DNA of 64,000 nucleotides from Bradyrhizobium forestalis. GTDB taxonomy: Bacteria; Pseudomonadota; Alphaproteobacteria; Rhizobiales; Xanthobacteraceae. Positions 45,333-54,147 of this stretch are shown here, in pieces; position 1 is the first letter of the stretch; each line of letters opens with the position of its first letter. Location: assembly GCF_002795245.1 (NCBI RefSeq), contig NZ_PGVG01000034.1, positions 1 to 64,000 on the forward strand, given 5' to 3'. The position numbers were made by a program, and so were the translations under genes. The notes beneath the pieces were generated by a model. It saw only the letters and a list, made by a program, of their open reading frames with translations. It ran no database searches and was not told where the DNA came from.

Positions 45333-45584
45333 CCCGTAGGATGGGTTGAGCGCTTGCGAAACCCATCGCTCTTGTTTCGCGACAGCATTACGTCGTCATC
45401 GCGTACCAGCGCAATCAAGCCTGTGCTGGTGAAGCGCGTGTGCGATTGGGCGCCGTCTTCGTTTCGCCATCGCGTCGAACTCGGTCGCGATCCGGGCGAG
45501 CGATCCGTTCGAGGCCGCTCTTCGAAATGGCGAGAGACGTTCGGTTGGCGATGGGTTTCGCAAGGGCTCAACCCATCCTACGGG
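45333..45584. repeat. Long inverted-repeat element, family D copy 1
   Basis: The terminal arms CCCGTAGGATGGGTTGAGC and GCTCAACCCATCCTACGGG extend inwards through CTTGCGAAACCCATCGC and GCGATGGGTTTCGCAAG. They flank about 180 bases. A shorter copy lies at 54148-54321. Size and ends resemble a MITE-like element; no target duplication was confirmed. It fills most of the gap 45216-45669. Confidence 0.8.
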
Positions 45585-45669
45585 TCTGGTCGCGCGCGAC
45601 GGGAACTCGGCGGGGAATTGCTCGGCTGATGACGGTATGGACCTCCTGACCCGAAGCGACCAGGCGACG

Positions 45670-46575
45670 TCAGATCGAAGGCCTTTTCTTTGCCATCGCC
45701 CGAACCAGGCTCAAGAATTTCTTGAGGACCGGCGACGGATCGTCTCGCCGCCAGGCCAAGCCAAGAAAGGCCTTTGCCGAGGCATCTGCAAGAGGAAGAT
45801 AGGCGACCCCTTTCATGCGCGCGCTCTGCATCGTTGAAGGCACCAGGGCGATGCCCAGCCCGGCCGCCACCAGGCCGAGTGCCGATGTGATTCTGGGGGC
45901 CGGCTGGCCAAGACGAGGTGTGAAGGCAGCTCTATGGCAAGCTGCGATCGTCTCGTCGTGCAAACCGGTTCCGGCCGGCCCGATCATGATGAACTGTTCG
46001 TTCGCAAGGCTCTTCAGGGAAACTGCCTTGGATTTGGTTCTTGCCGCGCGATGATGGTTTGGCAAGGCAGCGACCAAAGGCTCCTCTTGGAGAGGGGCGA
46101 CGATGACCCCGTCTGCATGGATCTGGGACGAGCGCACGAAGGCAACGTCCATCTGGTCGTTGTTGAATTGCGCAACGATGTCATTGCTCAGCCCCTCATG
46201 CAACACGAGCGAAACCAGCGGATTGGCTTCCCTGAAGCAACGAATCGAGTCTGGAACGAGCGGGTTAAAGGGCGCTGTTGGCGCAATTCCGATACACAGG
46301 GTGCCCTGTTCGCCGCGTGCCGCACGCCGGGTCGCATCAATCGCGCGATCGAACTGTGCAAGGACCGCCTTGGCTTCGCTTAGCAGGGCTTGACCCGCGA
46401 CGGTCATTTCGACGCCGCGAGGTGTGCGACGGAAAAGCTGAACGCCCAGATCTCGTTCCATCAGGCTGATCTGGCGACTGAGAGGCGGCTGCTGCATATC
46501 GAGGCGCTCCGCTGCGCGGGTGATATGTCCTTCCTCGGCAACCGCAACGAAATATCTAAGGCGACGTAGGTCCAC
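45670..46575 (-). CDS. LysR-family transcriptional regulator
   Basis: A 301-residue LysR regulator. The N-terminal winged helix-turn-helix (about 1-58) reads VDLRRLRYFVAVAEEGHITR with AAERLDMQQPPLSRQISLME; the effector domain (about 90-300) follows, with CIGIAPTAPFNPLVPDSI and TSALGLVAAGLGIALVPSTM. GTG 46575 is chosen since GAGG lies six bases upstream and the protein then begins at the usual position; a longer reading to 46671 overlaps the divergent gene's promoter. It is divergent from a Bug-type binding protein and probably controls it via the T-N11-A site at 46604. Confidence 0.88.
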   Translation of the reverse strand: MDLRRLRYFVAVAEEGHITRAAERLDMQQPPLSRQISLMERDLGVQLFRRTPRGVEMTVAGQALLSEAKAVLAQFDRAIDATRRAARGEQGTLCIGIAPTAPFNPLVPDSIRCFREANPLVSLVLHEGLSNDIVAQFNNDQMDVAFVRSSQIHADGVIVAPLQEEPLVAALPNHHRAARTKSKAVSLKSLANEQFIMIGPAGTGLHDETIAACHRAAFTPRLGQPAPRITSALGLVAAGLGIALVPSTMQSARMKGVAYLPLADASAKAFLGLAWRRDDPSPVLKKFLSLVRAMAKKRPSI

Positions 46576-46603
46576 ATCATACCTCAAAAGTATCGAGATT
46601 GAC

Positions 46604-46618
46604 CTATGCATATCATAG
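46604..46618. promoter_or_regulatory. LysR-type operator, T-N11-A palindrome
   Basis: CTATG, CATAT, CATAG forms a 15-base palindrome holding T-N11-A (T46605 to A46617), the classic LysR box. It lies 29 bases upstream of the LysR start and 52 bases upstream of the Bug gene start. Confidence 0.55.
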
Positions 46619-46669
46619 CGGAATGGCGGTCCAAACGTTAGTTGTACGGCCGGCAGCAAGGAGGTCGAC

Positions 46670-47647
46670 ATGCAACTGCGGAGGCGCGATTTTGTGAACG
46701 CCGCGTTGGCGACGATAGGGACATCAGTCCTGCCCCGGATCGCCTTGGCCGAGGGCTATCCGGCGCGAAGCGTACGACTTGTTGTGGGATTTCCCGCCGG
46801 AGGGCCGGTCGACATCGCCGGTCGTTTGATCGCCCCATGGCTTTCCGAGAGACTCGGTCAGGAGTTCATCATCGAAAACCAGCCGGGGCAGAGCGGGAAT
46901 GTGGCGACGAGATCGGTGGTCAGGTCAGACCCTGACGGTCACACGCTCCTCATTTGTGGACCGGTGAACACTATCAACTCGACGCTTTTCAAAGGGCTCG
47001 ACTTCGATTTCGCCCGTGATATCGCGCCCGTTGCGTTCTTGTATCGGGTCCCGCTGGTGATCGAGGTGCATCCCTCCGTTCCGGTCCGGACGACCGCGGA
47101 ATTCATCGCCTACGCCAGGGCCAACCCGGGAAAGCTCAAGATCGGATTCGCCGGTCACGGTACGCCTCAGCACATCGGCATCGAACTGTTCAGGACGATG
47201 ACCGGCATCGATGTTGCGCTGGTGCCATATCTCGGTTCAACGCCCGCGCTCGCCGCTCTCTTGGCCGGAAGCATTGACGCGATGTTCGATCCCATGCCCT
47301 CGTCGATTGCGCACATCAGGCGAGGCGAGCTCATCCCGATTGCGGTGACAACTTCGAACAGGTCCGCGAGTCTGCCCGATGTGCCGAGTGCCGCCGAGAC
47401 TGTCCCTGGCTACGAGGCCGGTTCGTGGTTCGGCATAGGTGCTCCCAGAATGACCCCGACGGACATTGTCGAAAGGCTCAACCGGGAAGTTAACGCCGCG
47501 CTCGAGAACCCCAGCATGAAGACCAGGATTGCGGAACTCGGGGGAACGAGCATCCTCGGTTCATCAACACGATTTTCCGAGTTCATCGCCCAAGAGACTG
47601 AGAAGTACGCCCGCGTGATCCGCGCGGCAGGGATTGAAGTTAATTGA
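46670..47647 (+). CDS. Bug-family (TctC-like) periplasmic substrate-binding protein
   Basis: A 325-residue tripartite tricarboxylate transporter receptor (Bug) protein. The signal is RRRDFVNAALATIGTSVLPR followed by IALA, a Tat-type twin arginine. Family motifs: RLVVGFPAGGPVDIAGRLIA, QPGQSGNVATRSVVRSDPDG, LFRTMTGIDVALVPY and GSTPALAALLAGSIDAMFD. Bug proteins bind carboxylates in the periplasm; the substrate is unknown. No TctA/TctB permease is nearby, so it is an orphan receptor. AAGGAGG precedes the ATG at 46670. Its stop (47645-47647) meets a displaced RTX fragment. Confidence 0.9.
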   Translation: MQLRRRDFVNAALATIGTSVLPRIALAEGYPARSVRLVVGFPAGGPVDIAGRLIAPWLSERLGQEFIIENQPGQSGNVATRSVVRSDPDGHTLLICGPVNTINSTLFKGLDFDFARDIAPVAFLYRVPLVIEVHPSVPVRTTAEFIAYARANPGKLKIGFAGHGTPQHIGIELFRTMTGIDVALVPYLGSTPALAALLAGSIDAMFDPMPSSIAHIRRGELIPIAVTTSNRSASLPDVPSAAETVPGYEAGSWFGIGAPRMTPTDIVERLNREVNAALENPSMKTRIAELGGTSILGSSTRFSEFIAQETEKYARVIRAAGIEVN

Positions 47648-47651
47648 GAAG

Positions 47652-47927
47652 CTGCCTCTCGATGCGGCACAGTCGTTTGCCACGCATCTGCTCCAGGGCA
47701 CCGAGGCGGTCGGCGGCAATCTGCTGCTGAAGCGCGCCCATCACAACGGCAACGCTGCCGACATGCTGACGCTGGCGGATGACCTTCAGGTGGCGCAGGA
47801 CTACGAGCGCTATCTGAACAATCGCGAGGTCATCAACGCGCTGATCGCGGCCAATCCGAACACGGCCTTCACCGAAGGCTGGGCGGCGACCTTCGCGCGC
47901 GTGCAGGCGCCTCCAACAGTCATATGA
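47652..47927 (+). pseudogene. Fragment of the RTX gene (duplicated internal segment)
   Basis: An open frame whose product HLLQGTEAVGGNLLLKRAHH, LTLADDLQVAQDYERYLNN and REVINALIAANPNTAFTEGW repeats the RTX protein at 50931-51147 almost exactly, at DNA and protein level. It starts in the 3' end of the Bug gene and stops soon after WAATFARVQ. No start codon or ribosome site fits, so this is a partial duplicate, not a gene. Similarity ends near 47908, marking a junction. Confidence 0.85.
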
Positions 47928-48273
47928 GATTGCCCTGCGGAACGACGGAGGGTACGGTGACATTCGTCCTCGCGCAGCAGCACCGTCTCCCCGATGACAC
48001 GCACGTGACGTCCACACGCGCAACGTGCGGCCAAATCCAGCATCAATTTTTTGCTTGATGTGTCCAGGTTGTTTCGTCTAGCGTCACGCGCAGGGGTTGG
48101 GAGTGCAGGACTTTCGATAGATCCGGAACATCGTCGCGGCGCCTTGCCGCCGATGCTCATGAACATCCCACGACGACAGGACTGAACGACGCATCGCGGC
48201 CGTGAACCGGCCGTGCTGTGCATGAGGCGACGCGTGCCCTAATATCAGGCTGATCTCGCAAAAGGAGCAGCCG
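47928..48273. other. Intergenic stretch without a supported gene
   Basis: Short open frames on the minus strand give no recognisable domain. One, ending leftwards of 48223, contains ARCACGRHVRVIGETVLL, possibly a decayed zinc-binding protein, but with no start or family support. The right end holds the ribosome site of the HlyC-like gene (AAAAGGAGC at about 48260). Confidence 0.5.
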
Positions 48274-48813
48274 ATGCCGGGCACCGCGAAGAAGGCGCGT
48301 GGAGCGAAGCGAATGACGAAGACGGGAGCTGCGATGCGTGTTGAGGAGCCGGCGCCGAACATGGCAGGGCAGGCGAGCGCCGGCCTCGGTGACGCATCCG
48401 GCGGCGCTCCGCACGCCAACGGCGCGCAAGCCGCCAGCCAGTCCGATGCCTCCGCCGCCGGGGCACAAGCGGCCTCGCCGCCCAAGACCGTGTCGCAGGT
48501 GCTCGGCGAAATCACCTGGCTGATGACGCAGTCGCCGCGCCACAAGGCGATCCCGCTCGGCGATCTCGAATGGCTGGTGATGCCGGCGATCCTGCTCCAG
48601 CAGTTCCGGATTTTCTACAAGGGCGAGCAGCCGGTCGGCGTCGCGTTCTGGGCGCTGGCGGATGAGATCGTCGCGAAGCGGATCGATGCTGGGGATGTGC
48701 GGCTGACGCCGGCGGAGTGGAAGAGTGGGATGAGCAGGAAGATCATCGATGTGGTTGCGCCGTTTGGGGGCGAGAGTGAGATGCGCGATCAAATGAAGCC
48801 GAGCAAGTTGTAA
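48274..48813 (+). CDS. RTX toxin-activating lysine acyltransferase (HlyC-like)
   Basis: A 179-residue protein whose C-terminal half is an HlyC/RtxC-type acyltransferase: VSQVLGEITWLMTQSPRHKA (catalytic His in SPRH), IPLGDLEWLVMPAILLQQFR, GVAFWALADEIVAKRIDAG and RLTPAEWKSG with IIDVVAPFGG. HlyC uses acyl-ACP to acylate internal lysines of an RTX protoxin. The first 70 residues are an Ala/Gly/Ser-rich low-complexity extension, and the C-terminus stops about 20 residues sooner than most relatives. AAGGAG precedes ATG 48274. A propeller-like gene separates it from its likely substrate, the RTX protein. Confidence 0.82.
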   Translation: MPGTAKKARGAKRMTKTGAAMRVEEPAPNMAGQASAGLGDASGGAPHANGAQAASQSDASAAGAQAASPPKTVSQVLGEITWLMTQSPRHKAIPLGDLEWLVMPAILLQQFRIFYKGEQPVGVAFWALADEIVAKRIDAGDVRLTPAEWKSGMSRKIIDVVAPFGGESEMRDQMKPSKL

Positions 48814-48818
48814 GCTCG

Positions 48819-50111
48819 ATGCCGCCAATTTTCCGCTTTTGCCCGCTCCTATTTGCTAGTGTAGCTTGGCGCGGTCGGCTGTTATCTATTGTCCAGATCT
48901 GCCTAGAGCCTATCAACAGGACGTTCCTAGTTGCATTGCTTTTCCTCGGCTCGCTTTCCTGTCTGAACATTCCTCTATCTGCCGAGCCGAGTAGCGGTAG
49001 CAGTCTTATATCGTCGTCAAGATACCTTTGGTCTATCCCGGAGGTCACGATACTGGACGTTGCTCCAGCGACGAACGGCACGGCGGTCCTCGTCCTTCAA
49101 GATCGTGAGAAGCGCCTGGCATTGTCGATTGGCGCGAACGAGCTTGGCGCTGGCACCCGCGTTCCAATTCAGAGTGCGAAGATGCTTGCTGCCTCCGCCA
49201 TCCATTTGGCAGTGGCAGTCGACGGCTCGCTCTGGATCGGGGGAACGCAGAACATCCGACGTTCGATCGGCGGAACTCCTTTGTCTGATGGCTACATTGC
49301 AAAGCTCGATCCGACCGGGCACGTGATTCGGGAAATTGAGATTGCGCGCAATCGTGAGAACACAATTGTTGATGTAGCGGTTTTGCCCGGCGGTGACGCG
49401 GTGATTGTCGGGAGAGAGGACGACGCAAACTGGCTTGCGCGGATATCTGGAGATGGAGAGATAGTTTGGGAGAAGACGTTCGGGGTAGGCAAAATCGCTT
49501 CGGTCACTGTATTGAATGATTTGATTGCGGTCATGGCTTTCGAAGCTATCGAGGGCAGCCCTGTGGGCGCTGGTGTGCGCGTCGCTTTATGGCGGTTTGA
49601 CACCGAGGGTCGACTTCTAGGTCGTCAACTTGTCCGTCAAGAGCCGGCTCAAACTCCAGGCTCTGCTTGGCTAATGAAAGTTGTTTCTGGACAGGGCGAC
49701 CTTTACGCTGCATCTGCGTGGACTGAGCCATGGTCGAAGCCTCCTTCGGCAAAGCCATTGAGCGTTACGCGCATCGCTGCGAACGGCCAGATCATTTGGC
49801 AGAAGGACGTTCCTGATACTGTTGTGCCAGGCCGCCTAGGACCAATGCCGTGCCCTCGGACCGCCATTGCTCCTCTAGACGGTGGTCTGATCACCTTCTG
49901 TATTGCTGCGGAAGGTACAAGCCTTTTTTATCTAGAGCCAGCAACGGCCCAAATCGTTCGTGATCTTCTTCCCAATAAGACAGAGCGAGTGTGCAACGGA
50001 TCAAATGGGCGTGCCTCGTTCATGCTCCCACATTCCGATTCGAGCATTTTGATATTTGGGACCGGCGGCAGTTGCAGTTGGCTTCAAAAGGTCCAGCTCA
50101 GGAATAAGTGA
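48819..50111 (+). CDS. Secreted beta-propeller-like protein, unknown function
   Basis: A 430-residue protein. A hydrophobic N-terminal segment (INRTFLVALLFLGSLSCLN) may be a signal or lipoprotein signal (LSC). The rest has repeated beta patterns such as HLAVAVDGSLWIGGTQNIRR, VAVLPGGDAVIVGREDDANW and LARISGDGEIVWEKTFGVG, like a PQQ/WD-type propeller. No catalytic motif. G+C is visibly lower than the neighbours, suggesting recent transfer. It lies between the HlyC-like gene and the RTX gene, six bases after the former. The start has no strong ribosome site; a later start before the hydrophobic segment is possible. Confidence 0.65.
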   Translation: MPPIFRFCPLLFASVAWRGRLLSIVQICLEPINRTFLVALLFLGSLSCLNIPLSAEPSSGSSLISSSRYLWSIPEVTILDVAPATNGTAVLVLQDREKRLALSIGANELGAGTRVPIQSAKMLAASAIHLAVAVDGSLWIGGTQNIRRSIGGTPLSDGYIAKLDPTGHVIREIEIARNRENTIVDVAVLPGGDAVIVGREDDANWLARISGDGEIVWEKTFGVGKIASVTVLNDLIAVMAFEAIEGSPVGAGVRVALWRFDTEGRLLGRQLVRQEPAQTPGSAWLMKVVSGQGDLYAASAWTEPWSKPPSAKPLSVTRIAANGQIIWQKDVPDTVVPGRLGPMPCPRTAIAPLDGGLITFCIAAEGTSLFYLEPATAQIVRDLLPNKTERVCNGSNGRASFMLPHSDSSILIFGTGGSCSWLQKVQLRNK

Positions 50112-50163
50112 ATAAGTCTTAGTGAGCGTGAACAATTGAGGGCGGCCAGAAGGGGGCTTCGCG

Positions 50164-50340
50164 ATGGCTACTACGCTGTTCGCAGGTGATGCCAACGATC
50201 GGATTGGCATCTACTATTTTAAAGTTGATGAAGTACCGGGAGCATACCATGTCGGAGTGTTTTATTCGTATGTTGACCTCGGGCAACGTATAACCGTTGC
50301 GTATGACGCCGGCCCAACCGTTAGAAATCCCCCCGCGGGG
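50164..50340 (+). pseudogene. N-terminal segment of the RTX protein in a different frame
   Basis: ATG 50164 has AGAAGGGGG seven bases upstream and encodes MATTLFAGDANDRIGIYYFK, VDEVPGAYHVGVFYSYVDLG and QRITVAYDAGPTVRNPPAG. It then leaves the frame that carries the RTX gene. The GTG at 50340, from which the long frame runs, has no ribosome site and lies at the run CCCCCCGCGGGG. A one-base loss in that run, in the clone or in the cell, or an error, would break one gene into two frames. Confidence 0.65.
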
Positions 50341-53300
50341 TGGTCAACTGGACCTCTGCCTTCAGCAACGCCACGTCGGCGGTCGGCGGTTCGATCGGCT
50401 CGCTGCTTGCCAACCAGATCGTGCACGCCGAAAATATCGGCAGCGCGATCGGCGGACAGGTCGCGGGAGCCGTGGGTGGTATCATTGGGGCGGCGGCGGT
50501 CGTCACCGACGTGGTGCTCGGGTTCGTGCTTCCCGGCGTCGGCGCTTTCTTGGGCACAGCGCTCGGCACCTTGATCGGAAACTTACTCGGGACCAGCAAT
50601 TGGCAGCCTGTAGCAGAGAACCGAATTAAGGCAGGCTCTTATCTGTATGAGACGAGCTACGCTTACTCGCAGGACGGAGGCGATCCATCGATTTCTGATG
50701 CTATGGGAAAGGCCGCGATCGGCATGACTAATGCCTATCTTACGGCAGTGGGCGGTGTTGCTCTCGATCACAGCCTACAAAAGGTGATTGGTTTCATCGC
50801 CCCATCTGGAACGGACTACCCACCCTACATTCTGGGGAATGATATTCCTGACAATCCGCGGAGTCCCCTTGGCATCCTCAGTCACTACGCTACCGCCGAG
50901 CAGGCGGCAAGTCAGGCCGCCATCGAACTCCTGCAGGGAACAGAAGTAGTCGGCGGCAATCTGTTGCTGAAGCGCGCCCATCACAACGGCAATGCCGCCG
51001 ACATGCTGACGCTGGCGGGCGATCTTCAGGTGGCGCAGGACTATGAGCGCTATCTGAACAATCGCGAGGTCATCAACGCGCTGATCGCGGCGAATCCGAA
51101 CACGGCCTTCACTGAAGGCTGGGCCGCGACCTTCGCGCGCGTGCAGGATCTCGGCCTCAGCCACTATGGCGCCGTGGATTTCCTCGGCGGAATGGTGACG
51201 GGCTATCTCGATTCCATCCGCAAGGCGGGGCTGAGCTTCAGCCTCGCGGACCTGTCGGTGAAGCACGGCAGCGACGGCAGCGTCACCATCGCCATTCACG
51301 TCCCCAGCAGCGTCGACAGTCCCGGCGCGCTGTCGGTGTTCGCGAGCCACTCCGACGTGGTGAGTGACGCCACCGGCAAGACGGTCCAGCTCGTCTTTAC
51401 GGATGGGCTTGCTGCCGCCGGTTTCCATGGTCCGGCCTCGTCCACGATCAGCAATGGCGTCCAGATGGTGACCGCGTCGGGCGGCAGCAACATCTGGTTC
51501 GGCCGCAACGACATGCCGAACAATTTTTACGGGGTGGCGGCAAGCGAGAACGTCGTGGTCGGTGGTGCGCTGAATGATGTCGTGAGCGGCGGCAGCGGCG
51601 CGGACTTCTTGGATGGCGGCGCCGGCGATGACAACCTTTTCGGCGGCCAAGGTAACGATCTCCTGCGAGGCGGCAAGGGGGCTGATAGTCTCAACGGGTG
51701 GCTTGGCAATGACAGCTACGTCTTCAGCCGCGGCGACGGTGTCGATACCATCTTCGACCATACCGTCGTGTCAGGAACGGTCGTCGGCCATCTCGATGGC
51801 GGCGTCGATGCGCTGGCTTTTGCTGCCGGCATCAAGCCTTCCGACGTGGTTTTCCAGCTGTCGGGCAACGACCTGATCGTTGGGATCAAGGATCCCGCCA
51901 ATCCAGGCCTGGCGCTCGCCCAGATGGCCGACCGCATCACGTTGCAGAACTGGCTCGACCCGCTCGACCGAATCGAAAAGCTCGTCTTCTCCGACGGCAC
52001 GACGCTCGACTTCTCGCCCCGTGCCGGGTTGACGGCCGGCTTTGCCACGATCGATACGGCCGGCTCGACGAGGCTGATGCAGATCGGGATGAGCTACTAC
52101 TTCTATGCCGACGGCATCGGACCCATGCTGAAATACGGCGGCTTGCCCTTCACGGCCAACATGCTGGAAGGCCGGACGCTTCTCGGCGTGGAGCAAACCG
52201 CCTTCGGTTACGAGCTTGCGCTGCGCCTGCCCGGCACGGACGAGTACACGGTCTGGAACACCGACAGCAGCGGCAATGTCGTGGGCAATGGCACCGGCGG
52301 CGTCGTCCACGGTGCGAGTTACGAGCTCGAGTCGCTGGAGCCGAGCTTCCATCAGGACCTCAACGGCGACGGCGTGATCGGTGTGCCGCCGATCGAATCG
52401 GCCGGGTCGACCAGCCTGATGCTGTCGGGCGGCAACTATTACCTGAACAGCATCAGCACTGGCAGCGGACCTGTTTTGAAGTATCAGGGGTCGCCAGTGA
52501 TCGCGGCCAATTGGGGGGCATGGTCGGTCATTGCCGCCGAGCAGGTGTCGGGCGGTGGCTACGACGTGGTCTGGAAGAGTTCGACGAGCGCGCCGCATTA
52601 TTCTGTGTGGAGCACGGACAGCGACGGCAACTTCCTGGCGACCCTAGCCGCTGCCCCGGAAGTACTGGGCAACGATGCCTCTCTCCAGGCGCTGGAGCCG
52701 ACGCTCCATCAGGATCTCAACGGAGACGGCACGATCGGCGTCCCCGCCACCATCGAGGCACTCGGGTCGACCAGCCTGGTCCTGTCTGCCGGCAACTACC
52801 ACCTGATCGGCAACAGCACCGGCACCGGACCTGTTCTGAAGTATCAGGGCTCTCCGGTGATCGCGGCCAATTGGGGATCGTGGTCCGTCATTGCCGCCGA
52901 GCAGGTGTCGGGCGGCGGCTATGACGTTGTCTGGAAGGGTTCGGCGAACGCGCATTATTCGGTCTGGAGCACGGACAGCGACGGCAACTTCCTGACGACC
53001 CTTGCCGCTGCCCCGGAGGTGCTTGGAAACGACTTGTCTCTCAAAGCGCTCGAGTCGACGCTTCATCAGGATCTCAACGCCGACGGCACGATCGGTGTGC
53101 CCTCGATCGAAGCGAACGGATCGACCAGCACGGTCCTGTATGGCGGCTATTACTACCTGCTCAATGCCAGCACGGGGGCCGGCCCTGTTCTGAAGTATCA
53201 GGGCTCTCAGGTGATTGCCGCCAACTATGGAGCCTACTCGGTCATCGCCGCCGAACAAGTCGCAGGCGGTGGCTATGACGTCGCCTGGAAGAACTCCTCG

Positions 53301-54131
53301 ACCGGAAAGTTCTCGATCTGGAACACGGATAGCAACGGCAACTTCGTGACGACTCTTGCCGCCGCTCCGGAGGTGCTGGGTACCGATCCGTCTCTCAAGT
53401 CGCTGGAGACGGTTTTCCATCAGGACCTCAACGGCGACGGCGTGATCGGAGCTTCTCCCGTCGTTCTCGACCTTGACGGCAACGGCATCGATCTCTTGCC
53501 CTTGTCCAGCTCGTCCGCTTCCTTCGACATGGACGGGCTAGGTGGTCGCGAACACACGGCGTGGATATCCGGGGGCGATGGTCTGTTGGCAATCGATCTC
53601 GGTGATGATGGGAGTGCTGGGCCCGACGGCGTGATCGATCAGAGCAAAGAGATCGTATTCACGGCCTGGGCGCCGGGCACGACCTCCGATATGGCTGCGC
53701 TCGTGCAAGTGTTCGATACCAATCACAACAGCCAGCTCGATGCCGCCGACAGCCGGTGGAGCGAGTTCCGGATTTGGCAGGACGCCAACGGCGACGGCAT
53801 CTCGCAAGCGGGCGAGGTGAAGACACTGGATGCGATCGGAATCGCCTCTATCGGCCTCCAACCGTCCGGTCCATCGCAGACGCTGACGGACGGCTCGGCC
53901 ATCAGCGGTCTTGCCAATTTCGTCTGGAGAGACGGCGCGACCGGTGCGGCCGCAGACGTGTCGTTTGCGTACCAGCCCAGCATGGGCGGGACCGCGGCGA
54001 ATGGGCCATCGATATACCTTGCGGAGGCGACGGCCGATGGTTGGCATCAGGTCGACGTAGAGCACAGCATCGCGCAGGGGCTCGATCATTTGCTCGTCAG
54101 CGCCGCGAGCCATCATTGGCATATCGCTTGA
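50340..54131 (+). CDS. Large RTX calcium-binding protein with four tandem repeats
   Basis: The open frame is 1263 residues. A glycine-zipper-like hydrophobic stretch near the N-terminus (GGQVAGAVGGIIGAAAVV) could insert in membranes. Calcium-binding RTX nonapeptides lie at about 403-460 (GGSGADFLDGGAGDDNLFGG and QGNDLLRGGKGADSL). Residues about 570-1035 hold four repeats of 118-119 residues, each ending HQDL-N-x-DGxIG, an EF-hand-like loop. The C-terminal region (VVLDLDGNGIDLLPLS, FRIWQDANGDGISQAGEVKT) is typical of RTX haemolysin/adhesins. Secretion by a type I system is inferred; none is in the window. The HlyC-like gene upstream is its likely activator. The true N-terminus is probably at 50164. 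Confidence 0.85.
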   Translation: MVNWTSAFSNATSAVGGSIGSLLANQIVHAENIGSAIGGQVAGAVGGIIGAAAVVTDVVLGFVLPGVGAFLGTALGTLIGNLLGTSNWQPVAENRIKAGSYLYETSYAYSQDGGDPSISDAMGKAAIGMTNAYLTAVGGVALDHSLQKVIGFIAPSGTDYPPYILGNDIPDNPRSPLGILSHYATAEQAASQAAIELLQGTEVVGGNLLLKRAHHNGNAADMLTLAGDLQVAQDYERYLNNREVINALIAANPNTAFTEGWAATFARVQDLGLSHYGAVDFLGGMVTGYLDSIRKAGLSFSLADLSVKHGSDGSVTIAIHVPSSVDSPGALSVFASHSDVVSDATGKTVQLVFTDGLAAAGFHGPASSTISNGVQMVTASGGSNIWFGRNDMPNNFYGVAASENVVVGGALNDVVSGGSGADFLDGGAGDDNLFGGQGNDLLRGGKGADSLNGWLGNDSYVFSRGDGVDTIFDHTVVSGTVVGHLDGGVDALAFAAGIKPSDVVFQLSGNDLIVGIKDPANPGLALAQMADRITLQNWLDPLDRIEKLVFSDGTTLDFSPRAGLTAGFATIDTAGSTRLMQIGMSYYFYADGIGPMLKYGGLPFTANMLEGRTLLGVEQTAFGYELALRLPGTDEYTVWNTDSSGNVVGNGTGGVVHGASYELESLEPSFHQDLNGDGVIGVPPIESAGSTSLMLSGGNYYLNSISTGSGPVLKYQGSPVIAANWGAWSVIAAEQVSGGGYDVVWKSSTSAPHYSVWSTDSDGNFLATLAAAPEVLGNDASLQALEPTLHQDLNGDGTIGVPATIEALGSTSLVLSAGNYHLIGNSTGTGPVLKYQGSPVIAANWGSWSVIAAEQVSGGGYDVVWKGSANAHYSVWSTDSDGNFLTTLAAAPEVLGNDLSLKALESTLHQDLNADGTIGVPSIEANGSTSTVLYGGYYYLLNASTGAGPVLKYQGSQVIAANYGAYSVIAAEQVAGGGYDVAWKNSSTGKFSIWNTDSNGNFVTTLAAAPEVLGTDPSLKSLETVFHQDLNGDGVIGASPVVLDLDGNGIDLLPLSSSSASFDMDGLGGREHTAWISGGDGLLAIDLGDDGSAGPDGVIDQSKEIVFTAWAPGTTSDMAALVQVFDTNHNSQLDAADSRWSEFRIWQDANGDGISQAGEVKTLDAIGIASIGLQPSGPSQTLTDGSAISGLANFVWRDGATGAAADVSFAYQPSMGGTAANGPSIYLAEATADGWHQVDVEHSIAQGLDHLLVSAASHHWHIA
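52050..53450 (+). repeat. Four tandem protein repeats inside the RTX gene
   Basis: Units of about 354-360 bases; the CTGTTCTGAAGTATCAGG motif recurs near 52471, 52831 and 53185, and a diverged first unit has CCATGCTGAAATACGGCGG near 52124. Units 2 and 3 are the most alike in DNA, as expected for recent duplication. Confidence 0.9.
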
Positions 54132-54147
54132 GGTTGCACCCCAGTTC

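Noticed and set aside
50775..51761. Minus-strand frame opposite the RTX gene
   Set aside because: No domain, and it reads through RTX repeats whose plus-strand translation is clearly meaningful.
48274..54131. Complete type I secretion operon
   Set aside because: Only the acyltransferase and the RTX substrate were found; no ABC exporter or membrane fusion protein lies within the window.
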